From NCBI GenBank assembly GCA_933228675.1, contig OW121741.1:40391952-40455951 (forward strand): a stretch of 64,000 bases of DNA, given 5' to 3'. Position numbers and translations under genes: made by a program. Under the pieces are notes generated by a model. It saw only the letters and a program-made list of their open reading frames with translations. It searched no databases and was not told where the DNA came from. Source of the DNA: Stomorhina lunata (Eukaryota > Arthropoda > Insecta > Diptera > Rhiniidae). This document shows, piece after piece, positions 23,440-34,661 of this stretch. Every line of letters starts with the position of its first letter. The first letter of the stretch is position 1.

Positions 23440-24980
23440 TCTCACAGAAGTTCACGAATTTCAAGCAAAATTAGTATTAAATTAAATTAAAAAATTTCAT
23501 TAAATTCTGTTGAGAATTGCGGCTTATATTGAAAGAGAAAAATAAGTGAAAATGGGGTACCAAATCAGGTACCCCAAGGAGCGGAAGGATTTCAAACAAA
23601 ATTGGTTGAGCTATTTGATGGATAAACGTGTGCTTTCAAATTCTGTTGAGAATTCCGGCTTATACATTGAGAACAATAATAAGTGAAAAATTGGGGGTCC
23701 AAGGCAGGTACCTCAAAGTGTCAAGGGATCTCTACCAAAATGAATATAACTCTTTTTTGCATCAATTAATAGACGTGTGCAGAATTTTTTTTTTCAAATT
23801 CCGATGAGTCTTGCGGCTTATATACAAAAAAAATATTTCGTAAAATAGGGGTCTAAGGTAGACACCCAAAGAGTCAACTGATTTCAACCAAAATTAATAG
23901 ACCTCAACCAAAATTAAAAGACCTCTTTTTTACTTAAAGACGTGTGCTGAATTTCGTTAAATTCTGCTAAGAATTGCTGATTGTACTTTAAAAAGTACTA
24001 GGCGAAAACAAGGGGGTCCAAGACAGTTACCCCAAAGGGTGATCTAATTTCAACCAAAATTAATGGAGCTCTTTATACCTGCCTTAGTATATTGTGTTTG
24101 TGCTAATGTTTGTAATGCATAGAAATATTAGCATTGGACCTTTTAGTATACCAATCGACTTAGAATCACTTCCTGAGTTGTTTTAACGATGTCCGTCCGG
24201 CTGGCTGGCTGGCCGGTTAACCATGTAAGCTTGTTATCATTCTACAGGTGGTAACTTTAAAAGTAATTTGATGAAATTTGGTTCAGGCTCATGTTTTGGT
24301 CCAAGGACGATCCCTATACTTTTTGGGTGAAATCGGATTACTATTTCGTGTACCTCCTATAGGGATGCCTTCCCGGTATAGAGTTTTTGGTCCTTTACAG
24401 TCACAAATTTAGTTGTATTTTAGTAATATTTGGCACAAATATTGCTTATCATAATCTTAATTAGTGTACCTAGTTTTGTAGAAATCGGCCCATATTTGAC
24501 CATAACTCCCATACAATACACATTCTCAAAAGACATTTATATACACATAAAGGCACAAAAACGTTTATAACTCTAAAGATAAATGAATTTGATTACTTAA
24601 ACTTTGCACAGATAAATATTTTGTAAATATAAACCAATAACCAAAATTTGGTAACAATTGGTCCACAATTGACCCTAGCTCCCCTTAGCCGGAAATGACA
24701 TAAATCTCGAAATTGGAAAAATATAGCACATAGTATTTATATGTATGTATGTTTTTAAGACTTAAGGAAAACTTGTTTAATTGTTGGTCCACATTTGACC
24801 TTAGTAGTGAAGGATATGCTATAGTCGGGTTTGACCGACTATAGCTTTTCTTGCTTGTTTTTAATTAATAAACGTGTGTTGAATTTCAACAAATTCTGTA
24901 CATTGAGAAGAAAAATAGGTAAAAAATGGGGGACCAAGGCAGGTACACCAAGGAGTCGACGGATTTCGATTTCTTATCTA
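23440..24980 (+). repeat. degenerate ~150-bp tandem repeat interrupted by a family A element
   Basis: Units carry AGACGTGTGCTGAATTTC, AAATTCTGTTGAGAATTG, GGCTTATA, GGGGTCCAAGGCAGGTACC and AAGAGTCAAGGGATTTCA blocks. The AAATTCTG landmark falls near 23502, 23638, 23796 and 23959, then again near 24890 after the insertion at 24075-24858. The sequence around the insertion (GGAGCTCTTT before and TTAATTAATAAACGTGTG after) restores a normal unit when the insert is ignored. Confidence 0.7.
24075..24858 (+). mobile_element. dispersed family A element, ~784 bp
   Basis: Starts ATACC and ends with the hairpin ATAGTCGGGTTTGACCGACTAT, written here as TAGTCGG-GTTTG-CCGACTA, followed by TTTCTTGCTTG. It shares its whole layout with 37131-37922: AGTATACCAAT, CTTAGAATCAC, CGATGTC, CCATGTAA, TTTGATGAAATTTGG, GAAATCGG.CCA.ATTTGACC and GGTGAAGG-TAT near the 3' end. 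There is no coding frame. It is inserted in the ~150-bp tandem repeat. Confidence 0.75.
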
Positions 24981-25019
24981 TATAAATCTGAACAAGCATG
25001 CAAAATTTCATAGTTGTAG

Positions 25020-25197
25020 GGTCGCTCCTTCTGTTTTTTGCACTTCGATGTATAAAAAAATACTACTGTGTAGCGTAACAATTTCTTTCGAATTTGGTCC
25101 ACCCTCGTAGATATATGAGATATGTTTCTAAATTTAACAGAACTTGATGGTGGGTAAATAAGATTCGGCATAGCCGAATATAACACTCTTACTTGTT
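25020..25197 (+). repeat. 3' end fragment of dispersed family B
   Basis: Ends in GATGGTGGGTAAATAAG, the hairpin ATTCGGC-ATA-GCCGAAT, and ATAACACTCTTACTTGTT. The same terminus occurs at 53528-53590, and a close relative ends near 53138. Confidence 0.65.
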
Positions 25198-26446
25198 AGA
25201 CCTTACAAACTATACCAAATGTAGCAACTTCAGTTGCCAGGAATGGTCAATCTCGAAACATAAAAAGCAAACCTGTTATGAAAACTTTCTGTTAATGAGT
25301 ATAACATATTTTTCCAAATATTTAATGTATTCAAATATAATTTTAATAACTTCAAAATTTATTTTTATGACTGCAGTAAATCTAAAATAAATACTTTAAA
25401 TGTGTCTGTCTATATATGTACATATCTATACACATATACATATAAATATATTTAATGTAAAAGAAATTGTCTTTTAAGAAGACAAAAAAAAAAAAAAAGC
25501 TAGATACAAAAGGGAAATAATAACGATAATGTATATTATACATTTTAGCCTCTGGTGACCCATTGAAGCTACGAGTATATGCCATTATCTACTTTCTTCC
25601 ACTCTCTTGTACTTCACTCCATTTTATTCCTGGTCGTTTTCCAATTTTTCTGTCTCTGCTGAAATTCTACTCTTCTGTTCGGTCCGTGAGTAATGGCCAT
25701 AAATCACATTGAGTGGACACAAGCAATTGAATTTAATTAAATTGAATTTATTTAAAGTATGCCCGACCTATATTAAATTATATATTTATTTTCTGAACTT
25801 ATTATTGTTATTTATTAGAAATACAAAAAAAAGCTTTTAAAATAAATTAAAAATGTGTTTGATGGGAAAGAGATAGTGTGAGCAAGGGAGACGATTGGGG
25901 GGAAAGGAGAAAAAAGCCCATTTAGACAAATGATAATTTAATTATATTATTTAGTAAATTTAAAAGCGTAAAGTAATAAAATTATAAATCAATTTCAAAA
26001 ATAATTGATTGGGTTTTTAGGTGAAATTTGAAGAAAATATTTAATATTGGGGGTAATTATTTTGAAAGTGATAAGTAAATTAAAGAAAAAGATTTTGACT
26101 AGAAATCTAGTAAAAGTTTTAATAAAATTTATTCAGTCATTCCCTTTCCCTTTCTCTTTATTTAAAAAAATTCCTTGCCCTATTATCTAAAAACTCAAAT
26201 CATTACCAAAATGCCTGCATTTGCTAAAAAAATGTCATTTAAGTTGTCAACTAAAATCTGACATCATGTCACAAAATTTTTTTTTAATGGAGTCTTTTAT
26301 TTCATTTAAGCTTCATATTTTATTTAATGATTCACTCTTTCGATAAGCCCTTAATAAAACAAATCGTATAAGGAAATTTAAAAAGAAAATTTTTTGGTAT
26401 GAGTTTCAAAAAAGACTCCCCCCTTGTTTAAAGTACTATTTTCTTA
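25198..26446. other. no gene seen
   Basis: AT-rich sequence with a TACATATA-type microsatellite near 25410-25450 and a long A-run near 25483-25497. No gene is supported. Confidence 0.5.
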
Positions 26447-27060
26447 AGGTACGGTCAGACTCATTAAATCAAATATTTTGAGTAAAATATTGTCAAAACA
26501 ATATAATAAAAAATTTGTGGTCACACTTGCACATTTATTTGATGATTTTTATTTGATAAAATACAGAAAAAATACGTTCAAAGTATAAACAAAAAAACAG
26601 GTTTTATTTATGGTCACACTGAAGATTAAATATTTTCCCAAAAAATATTTGATCAAATTTTTTCAAAACAAAATTGTGTACCTAGCAATTTGTTTCTCAT
26701 ATTTGAGATGTTGTTTCTCAAATTTGATGTTGTTGTTTCTCAAATTTGATGTTGTTGTTTCTCAAATTTGATGTTTTTGTTTCTGTTTGAATAGTAAACA
26801 ATACAAATGCTCAGCTGTTATTTGCCCCTGTTTGATGTTACAAAAATTTTGAAAGATTAAATAATTATTTGATCAAAATTTAGTAAAATATTTGCTCTTG
26901 CGTGGTCACATTAGGAAAATTTTTATTTGCTGGCAAATGATTTTGTTTTATTCAAATCAACATGTTTCTTGTTTGAACCTCAAAAATATTTTGTGGTCAG
27001 ACTACGAGGATCAAATATTTGATAGTTTCGATTAAATGTTTAATCAATGTGACCGTAGCT
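26447..27060. mobile_element. 614-bp MITE with GTACGGTCA termini and TTA target duplication
   Basis: The left end AGGTACGGTCAGACT (26447) and the right end AATGTGACCGTAGCT (ending 27060) are inverted matches with three mismatches. TTA at 26444-26446 and 27061-27063 fits a 3-bp target duplication (PIF/Harbinger-like, inferred). The sub-motif GGTCACA/GGTCAGAC recurs internally in both orientations, and three 24-bp tandem copies of a GTTTCTCAAATTTGATGTT block lie near 26688-26780. There is no transposase frame. Confidence 0.65.
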
Positions 27061-27063
27061 TTA

Positions 27064-27414
27064 ATGTAGTTCAAACATTTTGTACACACTTTTGTTTTGT
27101 ATTTTTGTATATGTGTTTCTTTCTAACAATAAAGTGAGAAAAGTTGTCTACGGTCTGACAACTTTGACAGCATTTTTGCCAATCTTATGCCATACGAGTA
27201 GATACTCTCTGCTTAATCGAGCAGAATACCCAGTGTAAACACAAACGAAATTGTATAGACACATAGAGGGAATTTTTGTCATGTGTAAAGTGTATGCATT
27301 ATTATACTGCAGCAGACTTTTGGAACTAGTACTAGATAGAATGGTTTATTGATGAACAAATTTTTAAGACACATAATGTCGATTTTGTAGTAAAAGGAAA
27401 AAAAAAAAATAATC
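27064..27414. other. no gene seen; one perfect short hairpin
   Basis: AAAGTTGTC (27140-27148) pairs perfectly with GACAACTTT (27157-27165) across an 8-nt loop. It could be the end of an unidentified element. Nothing else is recognised. Confidence 0.5.
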
Positions 27415-28034
27415 GAGGTTATATGGGGTTATATGGTAGCTCTAACTAAATGTGAACCGATTTCGCCCATTTCTAGTACACAACTTCTATAACATACTCG
27501 AAAATGCTTTTGTAAATCGTCTCTCTAGCTCTTGCAGTTAAGGAGCTATCGTGCTTTTATCCGACTGACAGAAGGACATAAACCCCCTTTTCTTTTTGTA
27601 GTTTTGTGTTTCCGTAAGTTTTTTATATGAGAGCTATGGTCAAATTGTGCCAAAATTTCGCACACTGGCTGGTATTGACATAAGACTTCCTTGTGCCAAA
27701 TTTAGTGGCCAAAGCTATTACAGTTTGCATATATTTATTGGTATTTAAGTGTATTTTAGGTGGAATTTAGGCTGTTTCCGTTAGTTTTTTGTATGGGAGC
27801 TATGGTTAAATGTTAAGCGATTTCGATGAAATTGTATATGCTGCCTAGTAGTTAAGTAAAACTTCTATATACCAAATTTTATCTATTATAATTTGTCATT
27901 TATTAGCAAGTAAGCAATTAGCCTAGACGAGGTTATACGGGAGCTATGGTCAAATGTGAACCGATTTTGCCCGATTTCAATTTAGTGGCCATAGCTGTCA
28001 TAGTTTCCAATTTAATAGCTTTTAACTGGCCTTT
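27415..28034 (-). repeat. dispersed family B copy 2, distal part (minus strand), cut by LTR element
   Basis: Reverse-complement copies of the family B blocks (AGCTATGG, GTTAAATG, CCGTAAG) run up to the LTR element and resume at 35035. On the minus strand the piece continues past the insertion to about 27415, where an A/T-rich run replaces the expected 3' hairpin. The copy is therefore 3'-truncated. Confidence 0.7.
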
Positions 28035-28394
28035 AGTTATGTATAAAGACTTACTACTCCCAAACTCACTTTACTCTATTACTCTTCATTCTATATTTTC
28101 TCTTATTTCTAATTACTTATTTTATTTCAACTTTTGTTTTATCAAATATTTTACTTAACATTAATTATCATATATTTTATCATTACTAAATTATCAATTA
28201 TTTTCTTTAAGTTTAAATTATCAAATATTTTCTAATTATAAATTCTTAAATTTTGTAGTTTATTTTATTTAAATAAGAAAAATTCAAAAATCATTAATCA
28301 TTAAGAAAGTAAACTTTGTACCAATAACTTTGTAATCAATATTGAAAATAAATTAATATTTTTTAAAGGAAATTGTATAATATTTTCTTTTACT
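28035..28394 (+). repeat. 5' LTR of Ty3/gypsy element (360 bp)
   Basis: Begins AGTTATG and ends TTTTACT, giving short inverted termini AGT...ACT. TGTATAAAG just inside the start is a TATA-like candidate. By eye it is identical to the 3' LTR except for a 13-bp stretch (TATAATACCGTTA) that it lacks. Confidence 0.95.
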
Positions 28395-28404
28395 GGCGCA
28401 GTCG
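28394..28404 (+). other. primer binding site, complementary to tRNA-Ser 3' end
   Basis: TGGCGCAGTCG directly at the LTR boundary is complementary to a 3' end CGACUGCGCCA, as in fly tRNA-Ser. The same primer is used by 17.6/297-type gypsy elements. The first T overlaps the last base of the LTR. Confidence 0.85.
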
Positions 28405-29998
28405 GGGTTTACGAACTCTACTTAATAATAAAAATTATTAAGTAAAATAAAAAAACAGTGAATTGTTTTTACACAAAATATTATGAAAAAGTAAATTTTT
28501 TCATATAAAAAAACAATTTTTGTGGGCAAAAGCTCAAAGTTTTGTAAAAAAAAGTGATAAAACTGTTTAAAAACTATTTATTACAAAGTGTTTTGGTGAA
28601 AAAAATAATAATAAAATAATTAAAAAGCAACATATTGATTTGCAGATTTGTGAAAATTTCAAATCCCGTGAAGGGTATACTACATTAAATAGTATTAAAA
28701 ATAACAACTACATGCCTTAAACTAAACAAAGATATAATAACCTTAATTAAACTTTAAAAGCATCAAATTTAAAAACATTTGCTGATTAAAAAGAAAAATG
28801 TGGTAAACAAATATATTTTCAAATCCCGAAATATTAAAACAAATAAATAACAGTCTCATTCCTCTATAAAAAAAATTTTGTTAAGACAATAACATCAAAT
28901 CATTTCATATTAAAAATCATATTTCAAAGTAAAATTTAAATTGAGAAAAATAGAAATTGTATTATTTTATTTAGACCTAAAATTCGAAGGTCATAAATAA
29001 AACGAAATTACGACAAAACTACAAATTTAAATTATTAAAAAAATTTTTTCAACAAGAATAATAGTTTTAAAACTGGTTTTCTTAAAAAAAAAATCTTTAA
29101 TTCAACTTACATTAAAGATAACGGTAAATAAATATTTTAAATTAGTAATTGAGTAAAAATCAATTACAATAAAAAATTTAAAATAAAAAAAAAACAAACT
29201 TAATCATAAACTTAGTAACAATGATGTCAAAAACGTAATTTAACAAAAACAAAAAATTAAAAACTACTAAATTACTAACTAAACTACAATTACAAATAAA
29301 TATATGTATATATATAAAAAAAAATATTTGACCTTGAAAAAATTTAAAGAAATTATCAAAATTCTTAGACAATAATAAAAAACTGATTTATTTAATAAAA
29401 GAAATATGCATAAAAAGAATAAAATATAGACAAAAAAAAAAGAATTTTTAATAAAAAGTAAAAACTTACAAAAAGAAAAAAAACTAAAAATATGATATAA
29501 AAACAAATCAATGCTAAATTCATAAAGAAGTTTTTAAATAAAAACTGGTTTTAAGGAAAAGAAACGCTTAAAAAAAACAATAACAAATAAGATTAATTGA
29601 AAGAGAAAATAACAACAATTAATTTTTGCAAAATTGCAACAAAGCGTACATGCATAAATTTAAACAAAAACAACAATTATTAGAGACGAAAATAAACATA
29701 ATGAATAATTGAAAAATAATAACAAAATACTTAAATTAAAAATTACAACAAACACAATTTGCAAATTTACCCAAGAAAAAGGTAAAGCAAAATAGAACAA
29801 AATATTGAGAAGAAATTAAAAAAAAAAAATCATCAAAAATTACAACAAAACTATTTATAATTCTACTAAAAATAAAACGTTTTGCTTTTACAAACAAAAA
29901 GAAAAAATAATTAACAACAAGTAAAAAGTAAAAACTTTACAATTTAAATCGGTGACAACAATCATCTTAAGCAATATATCAACATATCAACAGCCACA
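28405..29998 (+). other. long, A-rich, non-coding leader of the retrotransposon
   Basis: About 1.6 kb between the primer site and gag with no frame above ~75 codons on either strand and a strongly A-rich plus strand. It is unusually long for a gypsy-type leader. It presumably holds the packaging signal, but no structure was identified. Confidence 0.7.
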
Positions 29999-31081
29999 AT
30001 GTTTTTACTCCAGCTTTTGGCAGACATTCCAAAATTTTCTGGAAAACCAGAAGAACTAGAGATTTTTATCAGAAATGTGGAAGCAATACGTCAGCGTGTT
30101 GAGGCAATGGATTTGGAATTATTCGACTTGAGAATTCGTAACAAAATTATTGACCAGGCGAATATTACACTGATAAACAACAATGACCCAACGAGTTGGG
30201 AGAACATTAAGGTAGTTTTAAAAATTAATTTTAATATTGCAGATAGTTTAGAGAATATTATAAATAAAATCAAGACAGCAGATTTAAAAAGTTCTGTTAA
30301 TCAATTTTATGAATATATGGAATCATTAAAAACAAAGTTAAATTTAAAAACTAGAATTGATAGTGAGAATGAACAATGGTTTAGTTGTACAAATAATGAA
30401 AAAATGGTTTTGAAAATTTTTATAAATAAATTGCCTAATGAGCCTAAATTAATTCTTCAGTCTAGAAATCCTTCAACTATGCTTAACGCAAAAGAAATCC
30501 TAATAGAAACTGATTACTTCTACTTCCATAAATTACAAAGCTCACAATTTCTGCAAGCTCCTCAGTCCAAAGGCTATAGAAATTTTTCTAACGGCAATGC
30601 AAACAATTTGCAAAATTCTTACAATCAATATCGTAATTTTAATAGAAATAATTCTGCAAATAATGTAGAAAATAGATATTTTCAGAACAGTAGTAATTTT
30701 CAAGGAAATTTTGACAATAATGCAAATCATAATCACATTAATAATAATAGATATAATAATCGTTATTTTAATAATAATAGAAGTTTTAATGATAAAAATA
30801 ATCACGGTAATAACAGTGGTAATTTCAGAAACGAAAATTTTTATAATAGATCTTTCAACGAAAGAAATAATAGCCCAAATTTAAGAAGCCAACATTTAAA
30901 TAGAAATTCTAATTATTGTAATAATAGTGGAAATTTTAGTAATAGAAATTTAAATAGAAACCTTTGTGAAACTTGTAGCGATCAGACATATAGTAATAAA
31001 AACATTCCCACACCTATGGACGTAGATAATATTGAGATGTCAAATTTTCATTTACAGGACGAAAAAACTTACCCTGTATAG
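29999..31081 (+). CDS. gag: Gag polyprotein of Ty3/gypsy element
   Basis: 360 residues. The N-terminus (ADIPKFSGKPEELEIFIRNV) is the start of the retrotransposon Gag/capsid fold common to Ty3/gypsy elements. The capsid-like region covers about residues 1-180. The C-terminal half, from about residue 190, is extremely rich in Asn, Arg, Phe and Tyr and probably acts as a basic RNA-binding tail. No CCHC zinc knuckle is visible; only a lone CETC pair near residue 325 remains. A PTPMDVDNIE segment near the end resembles the acidic C-terminal motif of many gypsy Gags. The frame is intact. The Met chosen is the first of the open frame. The pol frame overlaps its last ~15 codons at -1. Confidence 0.9.
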   Translation: MFLLQLLADIPKFSGKPEELEIFIRNVEAIRQRVEAMDLELFDLRIRNKIIDQANITLINNNDPTSWENIKVVLKINFNIADSLENIINKIKTADLKSSVNQFYEYMESLKTKLNLKTRIDSENEQWFSCTNNEKMVLKIFINKLPNEPKLILQSRNPSTMLNAKEILIETDYFYFHKLQSSQFLQAPQSKGYRNFSNGNANNLQNSYNQYRNFNRNNSANNVENRYFQNSSNFQGNFDNNANHNHINNNRYNNRYFNNNRSFNDKNNHGNNSGNFRNENFYNRSFNERNNSPNLRSQHLNRNSNYCNNSGNFSNRNLNRNLCETCSDQTYSNKNIPTPMDVDNIEMSNFHLQDEKTYPV

Positions 31082-31098
31082 TTGTAAAGACAAAATCT
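31036..31098 (+). promoter_or_regulatory. gag/pol overlap with candidate -1 frameshift site
   Basis: The pol frame is open upstream of its first ATG back to a stop at 31033-31035, overlapping the gag end (31079-31081) by about 46 bp in the -1 frame. A run of six A followed by C (31062-31068) lies in the overlap. It is not phased as a classical X-XXY-YYZ heptamer: gag codons there are GAA AAA ACT. P-site slippage on AAA is still possible. Reinitiation at the ATG at 31099, 17 nt after the gag stop, is the alternative. Confidence 0.55.
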
Positions 31099-34000
31099 AT
31101 GCCGATAAAGTTACTTATAGATACAGGATCTGGCACTTCTCTTATTAGAAGAGGATTATTTCACGAATCCTTTCAATCAAAATTAAAATCTCCTATTACA
31201 CTAAATACTATTTGCTCCAAAACTGTCACAACAACTAAAATCACAATTCCATTTTTCAAAGAATTTAATTTGTCTAATAGCAAAATAGAAATGTTAGAAA
31301 CAGAAATATCGAATGAATTTGATGGAATAATAGGTTGTAACATTTTGAAACCGTTGGGTGCTAAAATAGATTTAAAAGAAAACCTATTAATTACTGATAA
31401 TGCAAACATACCATTAATTTTTGATTATTCTCAACAACAATTTACCGATGATGATATTTCGTACTTTAATAAAATAATTATAGATATAAATTTTAATGAG
31501 CCTCGAATGAACTATTTAAATGAAAAATTAAAAACCGAAAATTTAAATAATGAGGAAATCAAAGAGCTTTCAAAATTAATTAGAGAATTTAACCAAATTT
31601 TTTATATCGAAGGTGAAAATCTGTCTTCTGTGGGCAAATATAAACATAGAATTCCCACCAAAAATGATATTCCTGTCTACAGTAGAACATATCGATTTCC
31701 ACAAATTCATACTACTGAAGTTGAAAAACAAATAAAAGAAATGTTAAGCGCAGGTATTATAACAAAATCATGTAGCCCATATAATGCCCCTATTTGGATA
31801 GTTCCCAAAAAAATTGATAACTCTGGTGAACAAAAATGGAGAGTTGTAGTAGACTATAGGAGATTAAACGATGTAACAATTGAAGATAAATTTCCAATTC
31901 CTAATATGGAAGACCTTTTTGCAAAGTTAGGAAATTCTCAATATTTTAGCACAATTGATTTGGCAAAAGGATTTCATCAAATCCCTATTTTGCCCGAAGA
32001 CAGGCATAAAACTGCATTTTCTACTCCTACTGGACATTTTGAATTTACTCGAATGCCATTTGGGTTAAAGAATGCGCCTGCATCTTTTCAAAGGATGATG
32101 AATGAGGTGCTTCATGATTTCATAAACAACATTTGCGTTGTATATTTAGATGACATATTAGTGTTTTCTACTTCTCTTCAGGAACATATAGTTTCCTTAA
32201 AGAAAATTTTCAAAAGATTGTCTGATTATAATCTCAAAGTCCAAGTTGACAAGTGTAGTTTTTTTAAACGAGAATCCGAATATTTAGGACACTTGATTAC
32301 TCTTGATGGCATAAGACCAAATCCCGAAAAAATTAAAGTAATTGAAAAGATTCCATTACCAAAAACTATGAAGGAAATTAGGTCATTTTTAGGCATATCT
32401 GGTTTTTATAGAAAATTTATCAAAGATTATAGCCATATAGCTCTTCCAATGATTACATACTTAAAAAAAGATTCAAAAATAGATATAAACAATCAGAACT
32501 ACATTGATTCCTTTAACAAATTAAAGAAAATTTTATGTACAAATCCCGTTTTGGCATATCCCAAATTTGATGCACTGTTTGTTTTGACTACCGATGCGAG
32601 TAATGGAGCTCTGGGAGCAGTTCTTTCGCAAAACGGCCATCCTATATCCTATGCATCTCGAACACTAAACAACCATGAGTTAAATTATAGTGCCATCGAA
32701 AAGGAGTTATTGGCAATTGTTTGGTCAGTTAAGTATTTTAGACCTTATTTATTTGGAAGAAAGTTCAAAATTCAAACCGATCACAGGCCTTTAATATGGC
32801 TTAATTCCTTAAAGGAACCAAATGTTAAGTTGCAAAGATGGAAAATACAGTTAAATGAATATGATTTTGATATAGAATATATCAAAGGAAAAACTAACAA
32901 AGTAGCTGATTTTCTTAGTCGTTTAGAAGTAAATATTTTAGAACAAGATAATAAAAATCCTTCTTCAGATTTAGCCACAATTCATAGTGGTGAGGAAAAT
33001 TTAAATGACCACATTTTCTTTTCAGAGTCCCCTATAAATATATATAAAAATCAAATAGTAATTATTTTAGGAAACAGTTTTAAATACGAAAAGGAAACAC
33101 TATTTAATAAAAATTTTAGACACACTATTACAATAAAAAGCTATTTTGAAGAAAAAATATTAGAATTTTTGAAAATAATACTTCCCATCAAAGGAACTGT
33201 TGGAATTTTCTGTAGCAACTTTGATATATATAAAAATTTACAACAAACTTTAATTCATTATTTTTGTAATGTTTCTAATATGAAATTTGTACGGTGTTCT
33301 AAATTTATAAAAGATGTTTTAGATAAAGAAAAGCTGCTTAGCATACTGGAGAAATTTCATAATGATAAAAATCACAGGGGTATAGAGGAAACATTTTCAG
33401 AATTGAAAAATATTATATATTATCCAAACTTAAAGAAGGAAATACATAAGTTTATTAATAATTGTCTTTTATGCAATATGTGCAAGTATGATAGGTTACC
33501 AACAAAAATTAAATTTTGTGTTACAGAAACACCTCAAAAATCGAACGAAATATTACATAAGGATATATGGTTCCTTAACAAAAATACAACATTTTTGACA
33601 TGTATAGATAAGCTCACAAAACATGTATCTGTACACTATTTGAGTGATAAAAATTCGTTATCTATAGTCGAAAAAATAAGAGAAAGATTTGCTATTTTAG
33701 GAAAACCAAATAAAATTGTAGCTGATAATGAATTTAATACTGCACTTATTAGAGACTTTCTAAGATCAGAGGATATAGAATATCATTTTACATCTCCAAA
33801 TACGCATACGGGAAATTCTGACGTTGAACGATTTCACCTTACTCTTAATGAACATATACGATTATTTAAATTGCAGCAAGGTAATAAAGACTTAGATGAT
33901 AAATCTATAGTATATAAATCGGTAGAAATTTATAATGATACAATCCATAGTACAACGGGCGCTAAACCTAATGAATTGTTGCACAATAAAGTTGATAAAT

Positions 34001-34320
34001 CAGTTTGGGAAAAATTACATAACACTGTACATGAGAAGAAAGTTAAAAGAATTGAGAAAATTAATGATGGCAGGGAAAATTGTCCTGATTATAGAGAAAG
34101 GGAACTAGTCAGAAATTTAGGATTTAATAACTTAAAGCAAAAACCAAAGTATATTATAAAACAAGTTATGGAAAAGAAAAATACTCATTTTTTGGATGAA
34201 AAAGGATGCAAACGTGATAGGCAAGTTATTAAGAGAAATTTTAAATACCAAGATGAAATACCAGACGTACAATTTGAGAGAAAATTAACTGGAAGAAATT
34301 ATTCCAAAACAAAAAACTAA
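31099..34320 (+). CDS. pol: Pol polyprotein: protease, reverse transcriptase, RNase H, integrase
   Basis: 1,073 residues from the first Met, uninterrupted. The aspartic protease active site is LLIDTGSG (D8), with the IIGCNIL flap-side motif near residue 77. The RT has FSTIDLAKGFHQIP (D287) and VVYLDDILVFS (D351, D352), giving the full catalytic triad. RNase H shows TTDASNGALGAVLS (D499), IEKELLAIVW (E534/E536) and TDHRPLIWL (D561). The integrase has an HHCC zinc site (H754, H759, C789, C792) and a core with D822, D876 (ADNEF) and E910. Only 33 residues separate D876 and E910 instead of the usual 35, because the loop after D876 is two residues shorter. All key residues are present, so the protein is probably active. 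It makes and integrates the cDNA copy of the element. Confidence 0.96.
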   Translation: MPIKLLIDTGSGTSLIRRGLFHESFQSKLKSPITLNTICSKTVTTTKITIPFFKEFNLSNSKIEMLETEISNEFDGIIGCNILKPLGAKIDLKENLLITDNANIPLIFDYSQQQFTDDDISYFNKIIIDINFNEPRMNYLNEKLKTENLNNEEIKELSKLIREFNQIFYIEGENLSSVGKYKHRIPTKNDIPVYSRTYRFPQIHTTEVEKQIKEMLSAGIITKSCSPYNAPIWIVPKKIDNSGEQKWRVVVDYRRLNDVTIEDKFPIPNMEDLFAKLGNSQYFSTIDLAKGFHQIPILPEDRHKTAFSTPTGHFEFTRMPFGLKNAPASFQRMMNEVLHDFINNICVVYLDDILVFSTSLQEHIVSLKKIFKRLSDYNLKVQVDKCSFFKRESEYLGHLITLDGIRPNPEKIKVIEKIPLPKTMKEIRSFLGISGFYRKFIKDYSHIALPMITYLKKDSKIDINNQNYIDSFNKLKKILCTNPVLAYPKFDALFVLTTDASNGALGAVLSQNGHPISYASRTLNNHELNYSAIEKELLAIVWSVKYFRPYLFGRKFKIQTDHRPLIWLNSLKEPNVKLQRWKIQLNEYDFDIEYIKGKTNKVADFLSRLEVNILEQDNKNPSSDLATIHSGEENLNDHIFFSESPINIYKNQIVIILGNSFKYEKETLFNKNFRHTITIKSYFEEKILEFLKIILPIKGTVGIFCSNFDIYKNLQQTLIHYFCNVSNMKFVRCSKFIKDVLDKEKLLSILEKFHNDKNHRGIEETFSELKNIIYYPNLKKEIHKFINNCLLCNMCKYDRLPTKIKFCVTETPQKSNEILHKDIWFLNKNTTFLTCIDKLTKHVSVHYLSDKNSLSIVEKIRERFAILGKPNKIVADNEFNTALIRDFLRSEDIEYHFTSPNTHTGNSDVERFHLTLNEHIRLFKLQQGNKDLDDKSIVYKSVEIYNDTIHSTTGAKPNELLHNKVDKSVWEKLHNTVHEKKVKRIEKINDGRENCPDYRERELVRNLGFNNLKQKPKYIIKQVMEKKNTHFLDEKGCKRDRQVIKRNFKYQDEIPDVQFERKLTGRNYSKTKN

Positions 34321-34649
34321 CTTGATTAACCAAAATTGTTCATTGTCATTATCTTATACTAAATTTACAAATAAAAATTAAGTTTATACTTTTTATTAAA
34401 TGTTTTAATATCAAAATAAATTTCTGTAAATATAAATTATGTGCTTAAAAAAAAAAAAAAAATTTTTAATAAATATAAATAACAGTTATAATATAGAAAT
34501 CAAATAAAACTCAAATCAATATGAAAAGAAAATATTATAATATTAATTTTAGAAATTAAAATAATAAAAAACAAATATTTTAAAATGTATATAACTACAT
34601 AGATATAAGACCAAATTTTGTAAATACATTCCAGGAGTAATGTAGTATC
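34321..34649 (+). other. 3' untranslated part of the retrotransposon, no env
   Basis: A/T-rich stretch after the pol stop with no open frame of note. The short length leaves no room for an envelope gene. Confidence 0.75.
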
Positions 34650-34661
34650 AAAGGGTGGGGG
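34650..34661 (+). other. polypurine tract
   Basis: AAAGGGTGGGGG directly precedes the 3' LTR, interrupted by a single T. This is the expected plus-strand primer site. Confidence 0.85.

Noticed and set aside
30542..30805. Ile-rich minus-strand frame inside gag
   Set aside because: Antisense shadow of the Asn-rich gag tail.
34321..34661. env gene of an infectious errantivirus
   Set aside because: Only about 340 bp lie between the pol stop and the 3' LTR, with no open frame; an env gene would need over 1 kb.
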